From: Pseudomonadota bacterium
GTDB lineage: Bacteria > Pseudomonadota > Gammaproteobacteria > Acidiferrobacterales > UBA6901
DNA length: 13,380 nucleotides
Assembly: GCA_021785795.1 (NCBI GenBank)
Contig: JAJYEK010000029.1
Coordinates: 22,876 to 36,255 of the forward strand
Direction of reading: 5' to 3'
Part shown: one piece after another, positions 1-6,490 of the stretch
How the letters are laid out: each line of letters starts with the position of its first letter
Numbering within the stretch: the first letter of the stretch is position 1
Notes under the pieces: model-generated
Databases searched by the model: none
Seen by the model: the letters and a program-made list of their open reading frames with translations, nothing else
Told to the model about the DNA's origin: nothing
Translations under genes and position numbers: made by a program

Positions 1-254
1 AAGTGCTGTGTGCTTATCGAGAGGTGCTCCGCGGAGTGAAGGAGGAAATTCGCGATGAGATCATGCGGGTCTTCGGCGAGCTCCCCCTGGGTGATCGCGC
101 TCGCGACACCCACGAGGAATTGCCGTCTGACGAAGAACGCGGCCACGCCACCCGCAATCTCCGTGAGCGCGAAAAGGCCCTTGACCCAGAGGGTCATCCG
201 AAAGGCGAAGTGGATTGTCCTTTCGCTGAGGAATCTATTAGCGGTTGCACGCAT
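1..254 (-). CDS. DUF2127 family membrane protein, N-terminal part
   Basis: Partial gene running off the left edge; 84 codons are visible from an ATG at 254. The protein starts MRATANRFLSERTIHFAF and continues with a hydrophobic stretch (FRMTLWVKGLFALTEIAGG) followed by a second one, then LAEDPHDLIANFLLHSAEH. This order (short basic leader, FR-TLW-KGLFAL-EI-GG helix, AEDP-D-IAN-LLH loop) is what I know of the DUF2127 family of predicted inner-membrane proteins, whose function is unknown. The next in-frame ATG is at 197, but it would cut away conserved leader, so 254 is preferred although no strong ribosome site precedes it. It lies outside the integron array and may be part of the ancestral chromosome. 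Family call fairly sure; function not inferable. Confidence 0.7.
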   Translation of the reverse strand, partial: MRATANRFLSERTIHFAFRMTLWVKGLFALTEIAGGVAAFFVRRQFLVGVASAITQGELAEDPHDLIANFLLHSAEHLSISTQH

Positions 255-595
255 TGGGCTATGTTGCCACAGGCCGGGCCTTGGCACAGGGCATCTGGTT
301 CCGACTGACCGATTAGAGTGAGGATACGTGAGCGTTCACCCGTGGCCAACTGCTGTCCTTTGTCTTTGTGCCCGTGTTGCCAGTCGAAGGGCTGGTTTGC
401 GCTGCGCGCTGCCAAATGGCCGGTGCGCACAGGTCGGCCTTTGCTGCCGCTCGAACATCGGGAGATCAGCGACTGCTAACAGGGTCAAACCTGCCGGATG
501 GCTGCGTGCTATGGCGGCTCAGTGTGTGGATAGCTGCCATTCCCTTGAAGCCTGCAACGGGCGCCAGATGGGCCGATTCATCGGAGATTTTCTAC
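255..595. other. Non-coding spacer between DUF2127 gene and cassette array
   Basis: About 340 bases with no reading frame that resembles a protein I recognise. Frames open on both strands here are short and compositionally unlike coding sequence. It contains no attC core pair. It may hold the promoter of the leftward DUF2127 gene, but I see no convincing -35/-10 pair. Confidence 0.4.
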
Positions 596-647
596 GCCAT
601 CACATCACGCGCCACCGAAGGCGGTCGCGTGGATGGAACTGTTAGGT
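596..647 (-). repeat. attC: Terminal attC site, truncated on one side
   Basis: Read on the minus strand, the site starts with the core ACCTAAC (647-641), followed by AGTTCC and an imperfect hairpin: CCATC/CACGCG/CCGCC pair with GGTGG/GCGTG/GATGG around a TTC loop (about 636-597). The opposite core GTTRRRY that should follow is missing; the sequence changes to unrelated bases at about 596. It overlaps the last codons of the GNAT gene. I read this as the outer end of the cassette array where one arm has been lost. Confidence 0.55.
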
Positions 648-1108
648 TGCAGCGGCTTCTCGTATGGGTACACGCGCAACAGACCAAATAGCGACTTCTC
701 GGCGCCAGCGGGTATGTAACCCAGCGCCTCGTAGAACTTGCACGCGAACAGCGTGCTTTCCAGCCGCAGCTTCGGCAAGCCTAGGGACAGTGCGTGACTT
801 TCGAGGGCCGAGTGGATGCGGCGCCCGAGGCCCCGATGCTGATAGCCAGGGGATACGTAAAACAGGCGTACCTCGCCGCTGCAATGGAGGAGCCCAACTC
901 CTCTCACGACCCCTTCACTTTCCGCGACCACGCAGAAGTTGTCAGGGTTGGCGATCCACGATTCGAATGATGCTGGCTTCTTGTTTGCGAGCCATCGATC
1001 CAACGTAGCCCCATCGTTCTTATGGTCGGCCTCGCATAACACCATGATTGATTGACGCACGACTTCAATTGCGGGTGCCGCATCTTGGGCGGTAGCGGGG
1101 CGAACCAT
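605..1108 (-). CDS. GNAT family N-acetyltransferase (cassette gene)
   Basis: A 167-residue protein of the Gcn5-related N-acetyltransferase fold, which moves an acetyl group from acetyl-CoA to an amine; the substrate is unknown. The acetyl-CoA loop is seen as QHRGLG (residues 90-95) after the FYVSPGY strand, and a typical FYEALGY motif follows. The frame is also open to a TTG at 1123 lying inside the upstream attC core; I prefer the ATG at 1108 (MVRPATAQDA), which matches the usual R-x-A start of the family. The last dozen codons (NSSIHATAFGGA) are read through the following attC site, a common trait of integron cassette proteins. It is the last recognisable cassette of the array and is far from the promoter. 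Confidence 0.85.
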   Translation of the reverse strand: MVRPATAQDAAPAIEVVRQSIMVLCEADHKNDGATLDRWLANKKPASFESWIANPDNFCVVAESEGVVRGVGLLHCSGEVRLFYVSPGYQHRGLGRRIHSALESHALSLGLPKLRLESTLFACKFYEALGYIPAGAEKSLFGLLRVYPYEKPLQPNSSIHATAFGGA

Positions 1109-1117
1109 CTCGATCTT

Positions 1118-1187
1118 CTGCAACGTTCAAGGTAACCGGCGCTGCGCGGCTTTATCGCGCAGCGTCCCCTGCACCGCAGGGTTGGGC
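1118..1187 (-). repeat. attC: attC recombination site
   Basis: Core GCCCAAC (minus strand, 1187-1181) lies two bases past the VOC stop codon. The site has a perfect 8-bp inner stem CGCTGCGC/GCGCAGCG and ends in a degenerate GTTGCAG core (1124-1118). It is about 70 bp long, within the usual range for attC sites. The distal core departs from the GTTRRRY consensus at two positions, so recombination there may be poor. Confidence 0.65.
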
Positions 1188-1188
1188 C

Positions 1189-1611
1189 TTACGCTTCGGG
1201 CAGCAACTGTGGGTTCCACGCAACCTCCCAAAGATGATGATCGGGGTCTTGAAAGTAGCCAGCGTAACCACCCCAAACGGTTTTCCGTGCTGGTTTGACG
1301 ATAACGGCACCTGCACTCTTTGCCTGCTCCATAACAGCGTTGACTTCGGCAGTGGAAGACACGTTATGGCCGATAGAGAGTTCGGTGGGACTTGAGGTAC
1401 CCATCGGAATTCCCGCATCGTGAGCGAGACTATTACGCGGCCAAACTGCGAGTTTCAATCCAGGCTGCAAATCGAAGAAGGCGACCGCCCCATACTCAAA
1501 TTCTTTGCCAATGATGCCTTGCGTCGGCAGGCCGAGACCCTCACGGTAGAAATGTACTGCCCGTTCTAGGTCGTCAACGCAGAGGGTAATAACTGTAATG
1601 CGTGGTTTCAT
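1189..1611 (-). CDS. VOC family protein (glyoxalase/bleomycin resistance type)
   Basis: A 140-residue single-chain vicinal oxygen chelate protein. It shows the family order: VITLCVDDLERAVHFYREGLGL at the N-terminus, a central strand region (AVAFFDLQPGLKLAVWP), and the C-terminal YFQDPDHHLWEVAWNP, where the Glu is the usual metal ligand. Members bind a divalent metal and act as isomerases, dioxygenases or drug-binding proteins; which applies here cannot be told. The ATG at 1611 has a good ribosome site (GAAGGAG) 8 bases upstream. The stop codon lies two bases before attC. A typical mobile-cassette product; family call is firm, function open. Confidence 0.9.
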   Translation of the reverse strand: MKPRITVITLCVDDLERAVHFYREGLGLPTQGIIGKEFEYGAVAFFDLQPGLKLAVWPRNSLAHDAGIPMGTSSPTELSIGHNVSSTAEVNAVMEQAKSAGAVIVKPARKTVWGGYAGYFQDPDHHLWEVAWNPQLLPEA

Positions 1612-1670
1612 GGAATGACTCCTTCGACCAGTGAAGACGTGACGACTTGGTTGAGTGAGGCCAACGTGTT

Positions 1671-1716
1671 GTTGGGCGGCTGACGCTTGCTGCCATTTCG
1701 ATGGTGGTAGTCAGGC
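1671..1716 (-). repeat. attC: Degenerate attC between NIPSNAP and VOC cassettes
   Basis: A perfect GCCCAAC core (minus strand, 1677-1671) stands between the two genes. Next to it is an imperfect hairpin (1678-1716: GGCTGAC with GTCAGGC, inner CCAT-TTCG-ATGG). I cannot find a convincing partner core at a normal distance; GGCCAAC (1659-1665) is only 5 bases away. The site is probably damaged by a small deletion, which would lock the NIPSNAP and VOC cassettes together. Confidence 0.4.
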
Positions 1717-1720
1717 ATTT

Positions 1721-2096
1721 CTAGGTCGGGTTGAAGAAAGGGGAATATTCGACTGCGCTAAGCACGCGGCCGGTCGCCCGTAACACAGGCTCACCGATCT
1801 CGGTTGACATCTTCTTCTTGATGTCAATCCACTCACCATCAGCGAGAAAGAGCTTCCACTGGCGCTCCATGGTCTCCACGTCTGGCCACTGCAGAATATA
1901 GATGAACTCAAAGTCGACCACGGAAGAACTCTCCCAAAGTGCAACGACTTCGAAGCCATAGCGCTTCATGATTCGAAGCGCGTGATTCTGAAATCGATTG
2001 TGGAAGGCTGCTCTCCTTTCGGGAGAAACTTCATATATCCGAAGTTGGTATATGCGGGGGGTATATGCAGCCGGATTTAACTTGTTGCTGTGTCAT
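1721..2096 (-). pseudogene. NIPSNAP family protein, probably frameshifted near its start
   Basis: The shortest conventional reading is 1969-1721 (82 residues, MKRYGFEVVALWES...YSPFFNPT). The same frame upstream clearly continues the family: RIYQLRIYEVSPERR and RFQNHALRIMKRYGF match the N-terminal half of NIPSNAP proteins. Yet that frame has no ATG, GTG or TTG before a stop at 2093-2095. A second frame opens with ATG at 2096 (MTQQQVKSGCIYP). Removing one base from the run of six C (2056-2061 on the plus strand, as G) would join it to the family frame, giving about 124 residues. Role of the family is unknown; small dimeric ferredoxin-like barrels related to EthD. Alternatives: ATA start at 2053, or a shortened protein from 1969. 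Confidence 0.6.
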
Positions 2097-2140
2097 GTGG
2101 GTACTCTATGCGGGAAGCGGGGAGGAAGACAACTGGTCCC

Positions 2141-2189
2141 GCCCGACGTAAAGTTGAGGGGCGCGTCCCGCTCGAACGCTATGTTGGGC
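2141..2189 (-). repeat. attC: attC recombination site, short form
   Basis: Core GCCCAAC (minus strand, 2189-2183) begins just after the reductase stop; the partner core is GTCGGGC (2147-2141), one mismatch from GTTGGGC. Inner arms GTTGAG and CTCGAAC pair with one unpaired G, the extrahelical base typical of attC sites. It shares AGCGGGACGCGCC with the attC at 3186-3250 but has a much shorter terminal loop. Confidence 0.65.
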
Positions 2190-2190
2190 G

Positions 2191-2763
2191 TCATTGGTTG
2201 CTCAACCCCGAGACACGAGTTTCTTTTTCCCGCTCAAGCGCGGCAGACTGAACAGCAGTTTTGAGTAAGAGCAGCACCGCAAGTAAGGCAGACTTGATAT
2301 CTGGATGCTGAACGATATCGTCTTCGCTGAGGCCAGAACCGAGTATAGGAACTGTAATACATGCCTCATCGATAATACGCGCCGACATGGTAGACACGGT
2401 TTCGCGCAATGCGGATTGCGCATGTGTTGCGCGCGGCGACGCATTCAGCAATGCAACTGGCTTGTTAACAAAGGTTTCGTTACCGACCATCCAGTCCAAT
2501 GCATTTTTGATCGCGCCCGTGACGCCGTGTGCGTATTCCGGGCTGGCAATGAGCAGTGCGTCGGAAGCCAGGATTTGTTCACGGAGAGCGCCCACGGGAG
2601 CCGGTTCAGTCGCCTCAATGTCTGGATTGAACAAAGGTAGGTCGCCGAGACCGCGATATAGTGCAACTTCGATTCCGGGCGGTGCAATGCGTGTTACCGC
2701 ACGAAGCAAAGTCGTATTTAGCGATGCTTTCCGAAGGCTACCCGAGATTGCGAGGACTTTCAT
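2191..2763 (-). CDS. NADPH-dependent FMN reductase (flavodoxin-like)
   Basis: A 190-residue flavodoxin-fold oxidoreductase of the NADPH-dependent FMN reductase family (quinone, azo or chromate reductase relatives). The FMN-phosphate loop GSLRKASLN is at residues 8-16 and the second family signature SPEYAHGVTGAIKNALDW at 74-91. Such enzymes reduce quinones, azo dyes, chromate or free flavin in the cytoplasm. I chose ATG 2763 (MKVLAISGS); a TTG five codons upstream lies inside the attC. The ATG is only three bases after the GTTAGGC core, so the core's TTAGG may serve as a weak ribosome site. The stop is one base before the next attC, a tightly packed cassette. Confidence 0.88.
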   Translation of the reverse strand: MKVLAISGSLRKASLNTTLLRAVTRIAPPGIEVALYRGLGDLPLFNPDIEATEPAPVGALREQILASDALLIASPEYAHGVTGAIKNALDWMVGNETFVNKPVALLNASPRATHAQSALRETVSTMSARIIDEACITVPILGSGLSEDDIVQHPDIKSALLAVLLLLKTAVQSAALEREKETRVSGLSNQ

Positions 2764-2766
2764 GAC

Positions 2767-2823
2767 GCCTAACGACAAGTTCAGCGAGGGCCGAAGGCCA
2801 TCCGCTGGAACACCAGGTTAGGT
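2767..2823 (-). repeat. attC: attC recombination site, best preserved
   Basis: A 57-bp site with both consensus cores: ACCTAAC (minus strand, 2823-2817) and GTTAGGC (2773-2767). Inner arms TTCCAGCG and CGCTGAA pair with one extrahelical C, and GGCC-TTC-GGCC forms the tip. This is the most convincing attC in the array. Confidence 0.85.
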
Positions 2824-3144
2824 TGCACTGTATACACTCTGATCTTCGAACAGAAACATTTGCACGTCCTTGTCATCAGGCGCCAAAATTCGGCGATCCG
2901 CCGCACAAGCGCGCCCGCACTCGCTTGCAAAGGCCTCTTTGATCGCGGCGAGAGAGTCAAAGTGCAGAGTTCCAACAAGATAAGGATCGGCTGCACCTGC
3001 TAGGGCTACGATTGAGCCTTTGCTGACCTCGTACCTTTTGAGGCCAGGTAACTTCTTAGCCAATGGAATGTGAACATCAAAATAGTGTTTATCAAATGCT
3101 GCTGGATCTGCCGGTGTTCTGTAAATAACGATCATGCGTGCCAT
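2818..3144 (-). CDS. EthD family protein
   Basis: A 108-residue EthD-domain protein (MARMIVIYRTPADPAAFDKHYFDVHIPLAKKLPGL...). The pattern YRTPADPAAFDKHYFDVHIPLAKKLPGL is the EthD signature: P-x-D-P-x-F, H-Y-x-x-x-H-x-P-L. The family consists of small dimeric alpha-beta barrels named after a gene needed for ethyl tert-butyl ether degradation in Rhodococcus; a reaction for this member is not known. The ATG at 3144 has an AGGAG ribosome site. The TAA stop is formed by the attC core itself (ACCTAAC). NIPSNAP, in the cassette further down the array, belongs to the same fold superfamily. Confidence 0.88.
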   Translation of the reverse strand: MARMIVIYRTPADPAAFDKHYFDVHIPLAKKLPGLKRYEVSKGSIVALAGAADPYLVGTLHFDSLAAIKEAFASECGRACAADRRILAPDDKDVQMFLFEDQSVYSAT

Positions 3145-3185
3145 ACAACTCTCCTATGCAAGCTTGAACAATTCGCGACTGTGCA

Positions 3186-3250
3186 ACCTAAACGTGCGCG
3201 CTCAGGGGCGCGCCGCTGGTGGCGCGTCCCGCTGGAGTGCCTTGTTGGGC
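3186..3250 (-). repeat. attC: attC recombination site
   Basis: Core GCCCAAC (minus strand, 3250-3244) and, at the other end, GTTTAGGT (3193-3186), which carries one extra T compared with GTTAGGT. Between them is a long hairpin with GGGACGCGCC pairing to GGCGCGCCCC. About 65 bp. The GNAT reading frame runs through most of it. Confidence 0.7.
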
Positions 3251-3669
3251 GCAAGGTGCTCGAAGAAGTGGAAGCCAATCAATGACATGCCTTCACGCTC
3301 ATAGAACCGGTGTGCATCTTTCCTTTGGGCCCCTGAATCTAGGTGTATTTGCTCGCAACCCTGTATTGTCGCCTGTTCTTTGAGCCAAGAAAGCAACTTG
3401 GCACCGTAGCCCTTTGAGCGATACTCGGAACGGGTAACAAGGTCATCGACGTACAGAAAATTGCCCCATGACAGACTTTCTCCGGCTCGAAATCCTGCAA
3501 CGGCGACTACGCGATCTTGTTCTTGCACATAGGCGATCCGATAGCCCGCACGTTCTTGACGCCGTACCTGAGAGAGAAATTGTTCTTCTCCAATGTTAGG
3601 GCGCAGCTCCCGCATGACGGGATAGCAAGCTGCAAGTTCTGCATTGGTTGTGGCAATGTGAATGTTCAT
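3202..3669 (-). CDS. GNAT family N-acetyltransferase (first cassette)
   Basis: A 155-residue acetyltransferase. The acetyl-CoA loop is RSKGYG (residues 84-89), preceded by FLYVDDLVT and followed by the C-terminal [10 protein letters not shown] motif. The ATG at 3669 has a GAGGAA ribosome site. The last 14 residues, [14 protein letters not shown], are translated from the attC site, a tail often seen on integron cassette proteins. As the first cassette after the Pc-like promoter it should be the best expressed of the array. It belongs to the same GNAT subgroup as the protein at 10266-10709 (shared [11 protein letters not shown], RSxGxG, GC, HRFY blocks). Substrate unknown. Confidence 0.88.
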   Translation of the reverse strand: MNIHIATTNAELAACYPVMRELRPNIGEEQFLSQVRRQERAGYRIAYVQEQDRVVAVAGFRAGESLSWGNFLYVDDLVTRSEYRSKGYGAKLLSWLKEQATIQGCEQIHLDSGAQRKDAHRFYEREGMSLIGFHFFEHLAPNKALQRDAPPAARP

Positions 3670-3685
3670 GGTGTTCCTCTACGAC

Positions 3686-3692
3686 GCCCAAC
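3686..3692 (-). other. Integron insertion junction (attI-side core)
   Basis: GTTGGGC on the minus strand marks where the first cassette joins the integron platform. The neighbouring AACTGTTGGGCG (3685-3696) is repeated exactly at 11839-11850. Sequence upstream toward the integrase remnant would be attI, but only about 50 bases separate it from the recombinase fragment, so attI is probably incomplete. Confidence 0.5.
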
Positions 3693-3728
3693 AGTTATTC
3701 AAGAGACCCATGGGTCCGGACACTTATT

Positions 3729-3756
3729 AGTATAGAGACGCATCATAATGATTCAA
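3729..3756 (-). promoter_or_regulatory. Pc-like cassette promoter
   Basis: On the minus strand, TTGAAT (3756-3751) and TATACT (3734-3729) are separated by 16 bases: a good sigma-70 pair, 4/6 and 5/6 to consensus. It points into the cassette array and lies about 60 bases upstream of the first cassette start. In integrons the Pc promoter sits in attI or inside intI; this one sits at the start of the intI remnant. Confidence 0.6.
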
Positions 3757-3956
3757 TTTTCGTCCATGCGCTCAGACACCCGTTCGCAACGCACTTGCCG
3801 GCATCAGGGACGGACATCCGCACGATCCAGCTCTTGCTCGGCCACCGAAGTTTGCAAATGACCATGATCTATACGCATGTGATCCAAGTCACAAAATCTG
3901 TGACAAGCCCATTTGGCGGCGCGAAGCCGCCTCCCGTGCTCTCCGCCACGGAGTAA
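3748..3956 (+). pseudogene. Integron integrase remnant, C-terminal part of tyrosine recombinase
   Basis: About 65-70 codons of the catalytic end of a tyrosine recombinase. Visible residues are [11 protein letters not shown] (His and Arg of the R-H-x-x-H box), [13 protein letters not shown] (second His) and TMIYTHV with the nucleophile Tyr (codon at 3870). The tail [10 protein letters not shown] resembles the GVRSPL end of IntI proteins. An intact IntI has about 320 residues; the N-terminal three quarters are absent and the frame upstream shows no homology. Its orientation, divergent from the cassettes with its 5' side toward them, is exactly that of intI in an integron. A phage or XerC-type recombinase remnant is the alternative; context favours IntI. 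It cannot be active. Confidence 0.65.
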
Positions 3957-3989
3957 CGATTATCCCGCTATGCCCGCGTAGAACAGTGC

Positions 3990-4857
3990 TCATGTTATTG
4001 CCTGGTGTCCAACAGGCAGGGGGGTGTGCCTTCGACGTGCGAGGATGCGGCGAATACCATTTATGACCGTGTCGATCCGGACTGAGACGAGCGCGTGGTA
4101 CTCCCGGTGATATTCGATCACCATCCCGGCTAGCAGTGCGCTTCCCGCTGGGTCGCGCGCATAGGATTCCGCTGAAGTGAAGTCGCCCGAATCGAGCAGC
4201 GCCCCGCCGCTAAGCCCACGGGGTCCGAACGTGTTTTCGCATGCGCCGTCTCCGGCGAAGGAACGTTTTTCGAACCGAAGAAAATTAGTGGTCGCAGCCG
4301 GTAACACGGAGTTTAGAAGCCAGTTCCGGCATTCCGTCCACATGGGCAGCATACATCGACACGCGGGTTGAGATTGAGCACGCCACGTGATCTACGGCCT
4401 TCTTGTTCCGGGATACCGGATAACCAAGTGCTGTGTACAGTCTGCCGGACGATGGTTTTCGGATGGGCGAGATCCGTGAGTTGTTCAGGAACGTGACGGC
4501 GCCAAGTCTCTTGACCGCCTGATCAGGGGGTATCCACATAGCGGTGTCGAAATGATCCGAAGTTCGACCCTCCTCCCGCTTGAGCGCGGACGCGGTCACA
4601 CCGCCCAGTACGGGCACCGGCCTGGTTCCTGGAAGTCCTGCGATATAGAGCGTGTATTCGGTGCGCTGGTCCATGATATGCGCGGCGGTTACAACAATCG
4701 GTACGCCGTCGATTTTCAGAAGGAGGCAGCTACCGATGTGCTCAGGTCGTGGATTAGATTCACTATTGCGGTAGACCGGCCGTACCGAAGCTCGAAATTC
4801 CCGTTCCGCTTGCCGCGTGAACCGGTCTCGTGGATCAAGGGACTCAATCTTCGGCAT
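3990..4857 (-). pseudogene. Trypsin-like serine peptidase, split by a frameshift
   Basis: Two minus-strand frames together make one chymotrypsin-fold peptidase. The first (from ATG 4857, MPKIESLDP; also open from ATG 4932) has VVTAAHIMD with the catalytic His (residue 60 from 4857) and HFDTAMW with the likely catalytic Asp (residue 104), and stops at 4285-4287. The second frame continues without a gap as NFLRFEKRSF and holds GPRGLSGGALLD with the catalytic Ser, ending at 3990. Dropping one T from the stop codon region (4284-4287, next to a T4 run on the coding strand) joins them into about 288 residues. No secretion signal is evident, so it is probably a cytoplasmic trypsin-like domain protein as often found in defence or stress loci. 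Substrate unknown. Either real inactivation or a sequencing error. Confidence 0.7.
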
Positions 4858-4932
4858 GGCGATCCCAGCTCCCGATGCATGGGTTTCCGACAGCAAGGGA
4901 ATCATCGCGCAACGGTGGATCGTGTACAACAT

Positions 4933-5210
4933 TGAGCGTCTTCACCGTTCCTTGGGTAATGGCGATACCGCAGAGCGGTCGTTGCGCGTGGCGGCAATGG
5001 GTCGGGAGTGGTATTCTCGAAACGGAAATGGCCGGTATGTCGCGCTGAACAGACACTCAGGTAAGGTAGCTCGGCTGACAGCTTCGGCCGAGGACCGGAA
5101 GCTGGCTGGCCGCGTGAAACATCGTACAGTGAAACATCGTACCCTTGAGCGCCGGTGCGATGTCATTTATATTGATAGAAGAATGGCGATTTGCCTCACG
5201 TTAGCGAGCG
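4933..5210. other. Non-coding region with a short tandem repeat
   Basis: No recognisable gene. At 5114-5141 the 13-mer GTGAAACATCGTA occurs twice with a 15-base period. The rest includes several short inverted repeats such as around 5083-5104, but nothing I can name. It would hold the promoters of the divergent protease and zinc-ribbon genes. Confidence 0.4.
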
Positions 5211-5228
5211 AGAGGAGCGGAAGCGCAA

Positions 5229-5669
5229 GTGAAATGCCCTAGATGCAGTGTCGATATGCTGCCAACGGAGCGGCACAAGCTGAAAGTCAACTACTGTCAG
5301 TCCTGTAAGGGAATGTGGTTCGAACACGCGGAACTGGGAGAGCTGGAAGACGAAGTCTTCGACTTCGGTGATCACTGGAAAGGAACTTTAGTTTTGAGTT
5401 CAGCCGCTACGACTGATAAGTGCCCAGAATGCGCCGCACTCTTACAGAGGTTTCAGTACAGGCTTTTTGATCTAGAGATGGAATTCTGTCCGAACCAACA
5501 TGGCTACTGGCTGGAGGATGACGAGGACACAAGAGTACTGGAACTCATGAGACGAGAAGAAACGGATCTCGAACGAAAATTGCTTGCAGAGGATAAGTGG
5601 TCAGCGGCGCTGAGACATATGCACTCTCGCTCGTTTTTCAGTAAGATGCGGGATCTGTTCCAGAGATAG
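5229..5669 (+). CDS. Double zinc-ribbon (zf-TFIIB type) protein
   Basis: A 146-residue protein with two zinc-ribbon modules of the zf-TFIIB type. The first has CPRC (C3, C6) and CQSCKGMWF (C23, C26); the second has CPEC (C65, C68) and CPNQHGYWL (C87 and H91 as the last ligands). In this family the knuckle pattern CP-x-C ... C-x-x-C/H-G-x-W is followed by an acidic helix, here ELGELEDE and EDDEDTRVLELM. The C-terminus is charged and helical (REETDLERKLLAEDKW). Function is unknown; zinc binding is the only safe inference. The start is GTG at 5229 with AGAGGAG 11 bases upstream; no ATG fits without losing the first CxxC. Single gene, no obvious partner. Confidence 0.85.
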   Translation: MKCPRCSVDMLPTERHKLKVNYCQSCKGMWFEHAELGELEDEVFDFGDHWKGTLVLSSAATTDKCPECAALLQRFQYRLFDLEMEFCPNQHGYWLEDDEDTRVLELMRREETDLERKLLAEDKWSAALRHMHSRSFFSKMRDLFQR

Positions 5670-6060
5670 CCTTCGAACGACTTGCCGTACCCTGTCGACG
5701 GACGTATCGTGCATTCGATGGGCAGTTCCCATCCATAGTGGATGACGGTCGGGTTGTGCGACACTTCGTCCATGCTTCCCGCATTTAAATCATTCATCGC
5801 CCCATCGAAAGCATGTTTCTATCGAAACGAGCAGCAGCAATCGGCCATGACCGGACTGTCGCATTGTCCCAATACCTGCCGTGTGCACTAAAGCAAGCAG
5901 ACATCCCAGTCAACTCAATCGGATCATGAGCAGGGCGGTACTGCAAGGTTCAGACGCCAGACTAAAGACACAAGCCAGAAGAAGCAGATAAGAACAACAG
6001 CCGGCGATTACACTGGCGCTTATAAGCATGGAGCGTAGTTCTAAGCCGACGACGACTACG
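5670..6060. other. Non-coding spacer
   Basis: About 390 bases. I find no gene. A minus-strand frame starting at 5773 (MDEVSHNPTVIHYGWELP) is open but overlaps the zinc-ribbon gene and resembles nothing I know. A small hairpin GTTTC-TATC-GAAAC lies near 5816-5829. No terminator with a T-run follows the zinc-ribbon gene. Confidence 0.35.
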
Positions 6061-6469
6061 TTAGATAAATACCGCCGGCGAGACACCGAAACGCTTGGCG
6101 AGCTGCTTGATCTGTCGCGCGTTCCGTTCGCGCTTGCCCGCCAATATCTCGGAGACCACGCCCTGGCTGCCGATCTCCGGCAGATCCGATTGCCGCAAGC
6201 CGTGTTCGCGCATCAGAAACTTTAGTGCCGCCGATGGCTTGGCAGGTGGAATTGGCACATGCTCGGTCTCGTGCTTATCGATAAAGATGCTTATCGCGTC
6301 GGCGAGTTCCGCCATGGGATGCTTTTCGTCTTCCCCGATCTCATCGAGAATCGCATCCAACATTTCGACCGCGCGCGTGGTCCTTCTTCGTGCGCAGCGT
6401 GCCAAGCGGTACCAAGGCGTGCAGACGGCGATAATCGCGAATGGCCTGATCAAACCGATGAGCTTGCAT
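6061..6469 (-). pseudogene. HigA-type antitoxin (COG5499-like), frameshifted
   Basis: The ATG at 6469 has a perfect AGGAGG. The first frame reads MQAHRFDQAIRDYRR...TLRTKKDHAR and then diverges. The homologous part continues in the next frame as AVEMLDAILDEIGEDEKHP, then ADAISIFIDKHETEHVPIPPAKP and an HTH (LRQSDLPEIGSQGVVSEILAGKRERNARQIKQLAKRFGVSP in pieces) to a stop at 6061. Together this is the full HigA-type antitoxin layout: N-terminal segment, acidic E-x-x-H-x-P-I-P-P linker and C-terminal HTH, about 135 residues. The shift lies in a CG repeat (6370-6377), best explained by loss of one CG unit or gain of one base. No partner toxin is left; an IS end lies directly upstream where it would be expected. 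Confidence 0.65.
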
Positions 6470-6490
6470 AATCCTCCTTCCACTTCTCAC

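Noticed and set aside
328..691. Plus-strand frames of about 105 codons in the left spacer
   Set aside because: Cysteine/arginine-rich random composition, and they run into the antisense of the GNAT gene.
4552..4935. Plus-strand frame opposite the protease gene
   Set aside because: Catalytic motifs of the peptidase are on the other strand; this frame has no recognisable domain.
5504..5773. Minus-strand frame MDEVSHNPTVIHYGWELP
   Set aside because: It overlaps the zinc-ribbon gene on the opposite strand and matches nothing I know; no ribosome site.
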